Shown here: piece after piece, positions 45,628 to 53,066 of the stretch | How the letters are laid out: each line of letters opens with the position of its first letter | Numbering within the stretch: position 1 is the stretch's first letter | Origin: CAVUNY01 sp963843535 | GTDB taxonomy: Bacteria; Chloroflexota; Anaerolineae; Anaerolineales; Anaerolineaceae | Assembly (NCBI GenBank): GCA_963843535.1 | Contig: CAWJKU010000002.1 | Coordinates: 372,001 to 436,000 of the forward strand | DNA length: 64,000 bases | Direction of reading: 5' to 3' | Notes under the pieces: model-generated | The model's input: the letters and a program-made list of their open reading frames with translations, nothing else | Databases searched by the model: none | Told to the model about the DNA's origin: nothing | Translations under genes and position numbers: made by a program

Positions 45628-46968
45628 ATGGAATCATCTGGAAATGCTGACCCTTCTTCGGATTTAAACCGCATCATAGATTCCGCGAAAAATTTAGGCG
45701 TGGAAATGGATGAAGAGGAAGCCCTGCAGTGGTTAACAGCAATCGCATCCTGGAAAGCAGACTCTGACATCGCCGTTGACCAATCCAACGGCGTCTATGG
45801 CCATAAAGTTACCATGCTGGATTTTAGCCCAGCCGACCTGTCATATTTTCGCGCGATAGGCTCGATCGTTGAATTTCAAGATGAACCCGGAGTCGTGGAA
45901 ACCGCCTTGGCGTTATCTGGATCCGCCGCCCAATCAAAAATTCAATCTTATCCGGGAGATTGCGATTATTTTGAACGGGTAAATATTATTGCCCCAGACC
46001 GTGAAGAAGCCTGCAGCATTCTTGCGCGCATCATGCGTGAAAAAGCACTCTCCTCGATAAAAGGCGATACCTACCGGTTGGTAGAAGTCAAATTTGGATC
46101 TTACCCTTCGGCTGTTATTCGTAATAATATCGGTAAGAAGGCCGGGGCGCCGATCTCGTGGTCAGCCGATGAAATAATCAAAGGATTTATCGAGGCGAAA
46201 ACACCTGAAGGCGTCCCCATCACCCTTACCTGGGACCAGGTAAAAACAGACCCGGGGTGGTGCAAGTTGGATTGGGTCGTCGCATATCCTGTGCTCGGTC
46301 GAGTAGCCAATGCCAGCAATATGCTTGATGTTACCTGGGAAGCGCCGGATGGAACGATAAGCCCGTTAGATGGTTATCTGGATCCTTATTTTCAGGAAGT
46401 GTACTTACAGGCCGAGTCAATCCCCGTGTTTTCAAAACTGGTCAAACATGTCGCTTCTTCGGCATTGGACGATTATGTCAAGCAGCTCGAACATGAAGTG
46501 CAAAAATATGCCGGGAAGGACCCGCGAAATTACGGCAAAGTTGCCAAGCGAATGTACAATATTTTCCGTTTGACCGGCAGATATACCGAAGCTGCTTTTC
46601 TGCGCGAATTGTTTGATGAACCGGCTACAGTCCTTTATCAGGTCTGGTCTCTGATCGAATCATTAAATGAGGCCGGCGAGGCCGGGTCCACCATCACTAT
46701 GGATGCCATTCTCAAACAGTTTGATCAACTTATCATCAATGTAGTTCGAGCGTTGGAAGGCCAGGAAGAAATAAAGATCGTCGAATCATTGCTGCGTTTG
46801 CGTGATAGTGTTTCGCACCACGATCCGAGTGAAATGCGTGATGATGAGGTACAATTTGCCCAGACAGAAGTGATTAAAGTTGTGAATGATTTCTATTACC
46901 AGCGGTTGAGCGGCATTCCATCGATCCTGTCATATATAAAAGATATCATAAACGAAACAGCAAATTAA
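45628..46968 (+). CDS. uncharacterised protein with a nucleotidyltransferase-like motif
   Basis: A 446-residue soluble protein that I do not recognise. TAGGAGAT stands before the ATG. The only motif seen is LSGSAAQSKIQSYPGDCDYF: G98-S99, then 11 residues, then D111-x-D113. This matches the hG[GS]-x(9-13)-Dh[DE]h pattern of the polymerase-beta-type nucleotidyltransferase superfamily. A further acidic strand (LVEVKFG, E153) could supply the third carboxylate. The C-terminal half is mostly helical (coiled-coil-like around 290-330 and 360-440). If real, it would transfer a nucleotide to RNA, protein or a small molecule; the target is unknown. Neighbours give no hint, and it seems to be a single-gene unit. 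Confidence 0.7.
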   Translation: MESSGNADPSSDLNRIIDSAKNLGVEMDEEEALQWLTAIASWKADSDIAVDQSNGVYGHKVTMLDFSPADLSYFRAIGSIVEFQDEPGVVETALALSGSAAQSKIQSYPGDCDYFERVNIIAPDREEACSILARIMREKALSSIKGDTYRLVEVKFGSYPSAVIRNNIGKKAGAPISWSADEIIKGFIEAKTPEGVPITLTWDQVKTDPGWCKLDWVVAYPVLGRVANASNMLDVTWEAPDGTISPLDGYLDPYFQEVYLQAESIPVFSKLVKHVASSALDDYVKQLEHEVQKYAGKDPRNYGKVAKRMYNIFRLTGRYTEAAFLRELFDEPATVLYQVWSLIESLNEAGEAGSTITMDAILKQFDQLIINVVRALEGQEEIKIVESLLRLRDSVSHHDPSEMRDDEVQFAQTEVIKVVNDFYYQRLSGIPSILSYIKDIINETAN

Positions 46969-46993
46969 CAATTCTAACCATTTCTGCTATAGT
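46965..46993 (+). promoter_or_regulatory. promoter of the DJ-1/PfpI operon
   Basis: TTAACA (46965-46970, overlapping the previous stop codon), a 17-base spacer, and TATAGT (46988-46993); each hexamer differs from consensus by one base. The PfpI-family start follows 26 bases later. Confidence 0.65.
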
Positions 46994-47018
46994 AAACGAT
47001 AAGAGAAAAGGAGTAGAG

Positions 47019-47555
47019 ATGCGATTAGAAGGTTTCAAAGTGTTGATTTTGGTGGGTCCGGAATTTGAGGACCTCGAATTCTGGGTGCCGTTCATGCGCC
47101 TGAGAGAAGAAGGGGCAGAAGTTATCGTCGCGGGTGCATCTGCGAATGAAACTTATTCTGGCAAATACGGCGTTCCCGCCCGATCCGATATTTCCTTCGA
47201 CAACGCGGACCCCAATCAATTTGACGCAGTGATTATCCCAGGAGGCTGGGCACCCGATAAATTGAGGCGTTATGATGCCGTCAAGAATATTGTCAGAGTG
47301 ATGTATGATGCCGGAAAGACCGTCGGGATGATCTGCCACGCGGGGTTAGTGGGCATCAGCGCCGGTATCGTCGCCGGGCACCAGGCCACAGGCAGTGTAG
47401 GCATCAAGGATGACCTGATCAATGCTGGCGCGATATGGCGTGATGATTCAGCTTTTCGCAGCGGCAATATCGTTTGGGGAAGAGTTGTCGCAGATATTCC
47501 GAATTACTGCCGGTTATTGATGGAAGCATTTGAAGAGCAAAAAGCAAAACGGTAA
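47019..47555 (+). CDS. DJ-1/PfpI family protein
   Basis: A 178-residue glutamine-amidotransferase-fold protein. The nucleophile elbow Cys is C106 in GMICHAG, preceded by VIIPGGWAPDKLR, and an acidic residue near the N-terminus (in GPEFEDLEF) would be the partner Glu, as in PfpI proteases and YajL/DJ-1 proteins. The family includes intracellular peptidases, chaperones and glyoxalase III/deglycase activities; these cannot be told apart by eye. AAAGGAG precedes the ATG. It is followed after 8 bases by the metallophosphoesterase and then the aminopeptidase, forming a likely three-gene operon. Confidence 0.9.
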   Translation: MRLEGFKVLILVGPEFEDLEFWVPFMRLREEGAEVIVAGASANETYSGKYGVPARSDISFDNADPNQFDAVIIPGGWAPDKLRRYDAVKNIVRVMYDAGKTVGMICHAGLVGISAGIVAGHQATGSVGIKDDLINAGAIWRDDSAFRSGNIVWGRVVADIPNYCRLLMEAFEEQKAKR

Positions 47556-47563
47556 CACTTTTA

Positions 47564-48730
47564 ATGATTACTGAAAAAGATTTCTCTCACCTCAGCCGGG
47601 TTCCTGGTGAAACCGGCAATCTTTTTGATGTTGTTCTACATAAGTTACAGGCGATCGAAAGGATACCCGCATTAATTTTTTGCGGGCTTCTTTTCATACT
47701 GTCTGCCATTGCCTCCCATTTTGAATGGCCAACATTCTTGAATTTATGGGGCTTTTTCTTGATCGATTGGCTTGTGATCGGATTGCTGCCGGTGTTTAAA
47801 AGATCCTTTGGTCCGGCCCAACCGGTAGTGCTGATCCTGGCTGTTCTGCGCGGGGTAATAGCCTATGTTCTACCCCTGCCCGCGAGCTACATTCTCCAGG
47901 GTATCGGCATCCTGCTGGTTGTCTATTCAACCTGGATCGAGCCACACAGATTGGGAATCACGCACCAGAAACTATCCACGGCTAAACTTCCGGCAAAAAC
48001 TCGCCTGCGCGTGCTTCACCTGGGTGATCTGCATATTGAGCGAATCACCCAACGTGAACGTGCCTTGCAAGAAAAGATTGACCTCCTGCAGCCTGACCTG
48101 ATTATTTTTTCGGGGGATATCCTCAACCTTTCATACCGGACTGATCCTACTGCCATCGAACATGCGCGCCAGGTGATAAGCCAGTGGAAAGCACCATTGG
48201 GCGTATTTTTGGTCAGCGGCAGCCCTGCTGTTGATTTGAAAGAAACGATGCCGGTAATTATGGAAAATCTGCCAGTCGAATGGCTGAAAGATGAAAAACA
48301 AACCATTGACTTACCCCAAGGCAAAATAGATATCGCCGGTCTGACCTGTACGCACCGCCCACACATCGACGGAGATAAACTCAAGTCTATCGTTTCGCAA
48401 AATCCTCAGAATTTCACTTTATTGCTTTACCATAGTCCCGATTTGGCCCCTATCGCCGCGAACCGCGGAGTCGATCTCCAACTGTCAGGTCATACCCACG
48501 GCGGACAGGTGCGTATTCCCGGTTTCGGCGCGCTGGTGACCGGATCTTTATACGGCAAGCAGTTCGAAATGGGACGGATCGCGGTCGGAAACATGGCGCT
48601 TTATGTCACCCGTGGCATTGGTATGGAAGGCGCAGCTGCTCCACGGCTTCGTCTTTTTTGCCCACCTGAAATTATTTTTTGGGAAATTCAAGGTATCGGA
48701 AATAAAACTTCCCCAGGAGAAAATCGTTGA
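47564..48730 (+). CDS. membrane metallophosphoesterase with altered GNH motif
   Basis: A 388-residue protein: about four N-terminal membrane helices (residues 35-130), then a calcineurin-like phosphoesterase domain. Metal-binding motifs seen are LGDLHIE (D-x-H), IFSGDIL (G-D), LLLYHSPD (H) and SGHTHGGQ (G-H-x-H). The central GNH[DE] motif is missing: GVFLVSGSPAVD stands where related YkuE/YaeI-type enzymes have GxxxVxGNHD. The lost Asn is a metal ligand and the His stabilises the leaving group, so activity may be lost or changed. YkuE-like enzymes process lipid-linked substrates; the substrate here is unknown. Its stop overlaps the aminopeptidase start by 4 bases. Confidence 0.85.
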   Translation: MITEKDFSHLSRVPGETGNLFDVVLHKLQAIERIPALIFCGLLFILSAIASHFEWPTFLNLWGFFLIDWLVIGLLPVFKRSFGPAQPVVLILAVLRGVIAYVLPLPASYILQGIGILLVVYSTWIEPHRLGITHQKLSTAKLPAKTRLRVLHLGDLHIERITQRERALQEKIDLLQPDLIIFSGDILNLSYRTDPTAIEHARQVISQWKAPLGVFLVSGSPAVDLKETMPVIMENLPVEWLKDEKQTIDLPQGKIDIAGLTCTHRPHIDGDKLKSIVSQNPQNFTLLLYHSPDLAPIAANRGVDLQLSGHTHGGQVRIPGFGALVTGSLYGKQFEMGRIAVGNMALYVTRGIGMEGAAAPRLRLFCPPEIIFWEIQGIGNKTSPGENR

Positions 48731-50166
48731 ACCGCACATTTTCAGAACGACCAGGCTTTATTCAAATCGCGATTGCTTCATCTGACCAATCTCTCAGTAA
48801 ACTGAGAATAGAGTTCCTTGAAGCCCCTCAAAATCCATCATTGGGCGCTGTTCCAATTCAAATCGGGGATGTAGTGCTTACCCATGATGCATCTGGCATA
48901 TCCACGCTGCGGGTTTCGCTCGGTAAGGATGCAGTGATGACACCCGAAATATATCGCCAGGCAGGAGGTGGGCTGGCTCGTTGGATGGTGAAATCTGGGG
49001 TCGAAACTGCCGATCTCGACCTGAAGCCAGTTTATGCCCGCAGCCAATCTCATGTTTCCGCTCTACTCGAAGGGATTATTCTCGGAGCATACCAGTTCAA
49101 CCAATATAAAAATTCCCAGGAAACCCAGCCATCATCCACAATCTTTCTGTGGTCTACCCAACCGGACCTGGACACATTGCTGACCAGGGTGCTGAAAACA
49201 TGCGCTGCTGTAAACCTGGCGCGGGATTGGGCGCATGAACCGGCCAATGTCATCAACCCTCTATCCCTGGCGGAACGAGTGCGAGCATTGGCGGAATATG
49301 ATGGGATCAGCGTCAAGGTAATCGATGAGATTGAATTAGCCGAGATAGGCGCAGGGGGAATTCTCAGCGTGGGTAAAGGCAGCAACACCCCACCCCGTTT
49401 AATCGTCTTAGAATATCCGGGGAACAACCCATCCCCCGATGCTCGCCCAGTGATTTTAATTGGAAAAGCAATTACCTTTGATACCGGGGGTTATTCATTG
49501 AAAACCACAGATGGCATCAAAGGGATGAAATATGATAAATGCGGTGGAACGACTGTTGCCGCCATGCTCCACCTGGTAAGCCAGCTAAAAGTGAAGAATC
49601 CAGTGATTGGCATGATCAGCGCTGCCGAGAATATGGTTTCAGGCGAATCCTACCGCCCGGATGATATCATCCACATGCTATCCGGAAAAACAGTCGAAAT
49701 TATCAGCACCGATGCGGAAGGCCGCCTTGTTCTGGCGGATGCCCTTACCTATGCGCAGAAGAATTACTCGCCGCGGGCAATGATCGATTTAGCCACCTTA
49801 ACCGGAGGCGTAGTGGTTTCCTTAGGGCACGTCCGCGCAGGATTAATGTCCAACGACGATGACCTGGCCTTGAAATTATTTACTGCAGGTGAGGTAGTAC
49901 ACGAACGCCTCTGGCGCCTGCCCCTAGACGCGGATTTTGAAAAATTAATCAAAGGTGATGACGCCGATCTAAAAAATTCAGGCGGTCGTGAAGGGCACGC
50001 AATATTGGGCGGCACATTTTTGAAACAGTTTGTAAATGACAACGTACCCTGGGCGCATCTGGACATAGCGGGTGTGGCAGATACGGAAAAAGAGCTGCCG
50101 TACTGCCCTAAAGGTGCTACCGGTTTTGGGATTCGCTTGCTGCTCAAATATCTCGAAAATTTATGA
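48727..50166 (+). CDS. pepA: leucyl aminopeptidase (M17 family)
   Basis: A 479-residue M17 peptidase. The C-terminal catalytic domain has the metal and Lys motif GKAITFDTGGYSLK, the Asp in MKYDKCGG, and the family signature STDAEGRLVLADAL (NTDAEGRL in most members, so N is S here). The N-terminal domain (residues 1-165) is the alpha/beta regulatory or oligomerisation domain. Hexameric enzymes of this family cleave N-terminal Leu and other residues using two divalent metals, in the cytoplasm; some also bind DNA. The start codon overlaps the previous stop (ATGA-like, here TTG/ATG region at 48727), pointing to translational coupling. Confidence 0.93.
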   Translation: MNRTFSERPGFIQIAIASSDQSLSKLRIEFLEAPQNPSLGAVPIQIGDVVLTHDASGISTLRVSLGKDAVMTPEIYRQAGGGLARWMVKSGVETADLDLKPVYARSQSHVSALLEGIILGAYQFNQYKNSQETQPSSTIFLWSTQPDLDTLLTRVLKTCAAVNLARDWAHEPANVINPLSLAERVRALAEYDGISVKVIDEIELAEIGAGGILSVGKGSNTPPRLIVLEYPGNNPSPDARPVILIGKAITFDTGGYSLKTTDGIKGMKYDKCGGTTVAAMLHLVSQLKVKNPVIGMISAAENMVSGESYRPDDIIHMLSGKTVEIISTDAEGRLVLADALTYAQKNYSPRAMIDLATLTGGVVVSLGHVRAGLMSNDDDLALKLFTAGEVVHERLWRLPLDADFEKLIKGDDADLKNSGGREGHAILGGTFLKQFVNDNVPWAHLDIAGVADTEKELPYCPKGATGFGIRLLLKYLENL

Positions 50167-50170
50167 GTTT

Positions 50171-50210
50171 GAGACAAAAAAAGCACCTGTGAGGGTGCTT
50201 TTTTTGTCTC
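50171..50210. terminator. bidirectional intrinsic terminator between pepA and alaS
   Basis: A perfect 17-bp inverted repeat (50171-50187 with 50194-50210) with A7/T7 tracts next to GCACC/GGTGC and a 6-base loop. It serves both convergent genes; the right arm overlaps the alaS stop codon by two bases. Confidence 0.95.
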
Positions 50211-52947
50211 AAGCTTTAAGTTTCGCGGCAACCAACGGACGTACCTGATCGATTGCCTCCTGAAGCTTGCTGGCATCCTTGCCGCCCGCCTGGGCCAGGG
50301 TCGGCCTTCCCCCGCCGCTGCCGCCGATAATCAGGGCAATAGAGCGCACGATTTCTCCGGCGTTCAACCCCTTTTTCACCAGGTCTTCCGTGACACAGCC
50401 AATCAAGACCGGGCGGCCTTCATATGCGCTGCCCAACACCACCACCCCGCTGGGATATTGCTGGCGAAAGCGATCGGTCATCTGCCGCAGCGTGTCGATA
50501 TCCGCGTTTGCCAGAACTGCTGCCAACACCGGCGTTTCTGCGATCAGTGGTACCTGCGTCAGGGTTTTTGAAAATTCAGCAGCGACCAGATCCTGACGCA
50601 GTTTCAGAATATGTTTACGGTTCTGCTCGCCTTCATCGATCAGCGCCTGCGTTTTGCCTGCCACATCATCCATTGCACTTCCCATCAAAGCAGCAGTCTG
50701 TTTGAGAATCCGGAAACGTTTCTGGACCAGCTCATAAGCGCTGCGACCGGTCACCGCCTCAATCCTGCGGACACCGGCTGCTGCGCTGCCTTCACTGGTG
50801 ATCAAGAACAAGCCAATATCTCCTGTTTCATCAACGTGGGTTCCACCACAGAGTTCGTACGAAATCTGTTCGTTATCTCCGATCGTGATTGTACGTACCG
50901 TTTCTCCATATTTTTCACCAAACAATGCCATAGCACCTTCTGAAATGGCCTGGGCCAACGGCTTTGATTTGATATTGAGGTGGTAATTATTAAGAATATT
51001 CCCGTTCACGCCCGCTTCAATTTTCTCAAGCTGGGCTGTAGTGATGGCATCTGGATGGGTAAAATCGAATCTTAACCGGTCGGGGGCAACCAATGACCCT
51101 GCCTGGCGGGCATGACCCCCCAGCACCTTGTGTAATTCGGCGTGAAGCAGGTGAGTCGCTGTATGGTTGCGCATGATATCCTGCCGGCGCAGCGCGTCGA
51201 CCTTCGCGATCACTTCATCATCTACTTGAGGATTACCCGAGATCACTTTTCCAACGTGCACGATCACTCCTGCAGCAGGTTTGCGAGTATCGATTACCTC
51301 GATATCCCATTCGGGGGCTTTATTGGCATGGATGACCCCGGTATCAGAAACCTGCCCACCCGATTCTACATAGAAACATGTGTGTGAAAGGATGACTTCG
51401 ACCGCATCGCCCTCCTCTACGTCCGTGACTGAGACTCCATCCTTGATGATTGCCAATACCCTGTCATGCACTTCAATGTTTCCGTACGGATCGTAATCTA
51501 CCCCTTCCGGTTTTATTCGCCCGCTTTTTACCAGATTATTTAACACACCTCGATAAATTTCAACCTGTTCGCCGCCCAGTGCGCCAAACGCCTTACCTGC
51601 CCCAGAAGCCAGGCGGTGCTCATCCATGGCTTCACGAAAGCCTGCCTCATCAACATCCAGACCTTGCTCACGGGCCACATCCCTGGCAATCTCAAAGGGC
51701 AGGCCCAGGGTGGCATAAAGATCAAATGCTTCGCGCCCGTCTAGAACAGATTGATTCTTCGCCCGCAATGCAACCAGCAGCTCGTCTAATTTTCCCAAAC
51801 CGGCGTCGACGGTTCGTTGAAAGCGATGTTCCTCGCGAGTGAGATTATCGAGGATGGTCGCCCGGTTCTTGAGCAGCTCAGGGTAAGCCGAGCCGTATTG
51901 GTCGATAACCGTTTGCGCTACTTTTGCCATAAAAGGTTCGCCCAGGCCGATTTTTCTACCAAACCGGGCGGCACGGCGAATGATCATGCGGCAGATGTAA
52001 TTCCGGCCGATATTTCCCGGGACCACGCCATCTGCGATTAAAAATGCGGATGCCCTGGCATGATCAGCGATCACCCGATACGGTGTGAAATTCTGCGTGA
52101 CGCCTTCATCCGTTTGACCGGTTAACGCCTGTACAGTCTGGATCAAGGGATACAGTAAATCCGTCCTGTAATTTGAGCTTACATCTTGTAAGACTGAGAC
52201 AATTCGCTCAAAACCCATGCCTGTATCCACATGTGTCGCCGGTAAAGGCTGCAATTCAGCAGCGCTTATCCGGTTGTATTGAATAAAAACCAGGTTCCAT
52301 AATTCCAGGAAGCGGGTGCAATCACCGTTTACCTGGCATACATGGCCCGGCATATCTCGTTTATTGCAATATTCCAATCCCCTGTCGTAATGAATCTCGC
52401 TGCAAGGGCCACAGGGTCCCACATCCGCCATTTCCCAAAAATTATCTTTACGTCCAAAAAAAATAATATGTTTAAGATCAATCCCCGGCTGCTGACTCCA
52501 GCTCTGAGCAGCTTCATCATCCGTAGGAATATCGCCTTTATCATCTTTAAAACAAGTCGCCCACAATCTATTGCGATCCAACCCCCAAACTTCCGTCAAC
52601 AGCTGCCAGGTCCAGGTAATGGCTTCTTTTTTGTAATAATCCCCAAAAGACCAATTCCCCAGCATCTCAAAAAAAGTATGGTGGGTATCGTCTCGCCCGA
52701 CGTCATCCAGATCGTTGTGTTTTCCGGCTACACGCATGCATTTCTGAGAATTCGTTGCCCGGGTATATGGCCTTTTGTCGGTACCCAGGAACACATCTTT
52801 AAATTGCACCATACCTGCATTGGTGAACAGCAAAGTTTGATCTCCCCCAGGTACCAGTGACGATGAAGCCACAAAGGTATGTCCGTGTTCCTCGAAGAAG
52901 TCGATAAAGCTTTGACGAATTTCCGCCCCAGACCATTTTTTATTCAT
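50209..52947 (-). CDS. alaS: alanyl-tRNA synthetase
   Basis: A 912-residue class II synthetase with full architecture: a catalytic core starting WSGAEIRQSFIDFFEEHGH with motif 1-type LLFTNAGMVQFKDVFLG; a tRNA-recognition domain; an editing domain with the zinc ligands of HTATHLLH and the downstream C-G-G-T-H in ELCGGTHVDETGDIG; and the C-terminal C-Ala domain ending in GGSGGGRPTLAQAGG. It charges tRNA-Ala and hydrolyses mischarged Ser/Gly. A standard sigma-70 promoter precedes it, and it is transcribed alone. Confidence 0.97.
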   Translation of the reverse strand: MNKKWSGAEIRQSFIDFFEEHGHTFVASSSLVPGGDQTLLFTNAGMVQFKDVFLGTDKRPYTRATNSQKCMRVAGKHNDLDDVGRDDTHHTFFEMLGNWSFGDYYKKEAITWTWQLLTEVWGLDRNRLWATCFKDDKGDIPTDDEAAQSWSQQPGIDLKHIIFFGRKDNFWEMADVGPCGPCSEIHYDRGLEYCNKRDMPGHVCQVNGDCTRFLELWNLVFIQYNRISAAELQPLPATHVDTGMGFERIVSVLQDVSSNYRTDLLYPLIQTVQALTGQTDEGVTQNFTPYRVIADHARASAFLIADGVVPGNIGRNYICRMIIRRAARFGRKIGLGEPFMAKVAQTVIDQYGSAYPELLKNRATILDNLTREEHRFQRTVDAGLGKLDELLVALRAKNQSVLDGREAFDLYATLGLPFEIARDVAREQGLDVDEAGFREAMDEHRLASGAGKAFGALGGEQVEIYRGVLNNLVKSGRIKPEGVDYDPYGNIEVHDRVLAIIKDGVSVTDVEEGDAVEVILSHTCFYVESGGQVSDTGVIHANKAPEWDIEVIDTRKPAAGVIVHVGKVISGNPQVDDEVIAKVDALRRQDIMRNHTATHLLHAELHKVLGGHARQAGSLVAPDRLRFDFTHPDAITTAQLEKIEAGVNGNILNNYHLNIKSKPLAQAISEGAMALFGEKYGETVRTITIGDNEQISYELCGGTHVDETGDIGLFLITSEGSAAAGVRRIEAVTGRSAYELVQKRFRILKQTAALMGSAMDDVAGKTQALIDEGEQNRKHILKLRQDLVAAEFSKTLTQVPLIAETPVLAAVLANADIDTLRQMTDRFRQQYPSGVVVLGSAYEGRPVLIGCVTEDLVKKGLNAGEIVRSIALIIGGSGGGRPTLAQAGGKDASKLQEAIDQVRPLVAAKLKA

Positions 52948-52982
52948 GGAGTCTCCTATGGGTAAACTGCAAACAATCGCAA

Positions 52983-53011
52983 ATTATAAGCGATCAAATA
53001 CAGGTTCGCAA
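52983..53011 (-). promoter_or_regulatory. promoter of alaS
   Basis: On the minus strand TTGCGA (53011-53006), a 17-base spacer, and a perfect TATAAT (52988-52983), 35 bases before the alaS ATG, which has GGAG upstream. Confidence 0.75.
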
Positions 53012-53020
53012 CTTTAAATA

Positions 53021-53048
53021 GATAAAGGCGGGCAACCCCGCCTTTATC
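53021..53048. terminator. hairpin terminator after the TPR/caspase-like protease gene
   Basis: A perfect 12-bp stem GATAAAGGCGGG/CCCGCCTTTATC with a 4-base loop, 18 bases beyond the protease stop codon on the minus strand. The following U-tract is weak. Confidence 0.75.
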
Positions 53049-53066
53049 TTCGTCTATTAGATTGGC

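Noticed and set aside
48603..50166. Small ORFs on either strand around the metallophosphoesterase/pepA junction
   Set aside because: All lie inside real genes in other frames and have no own translation signals.
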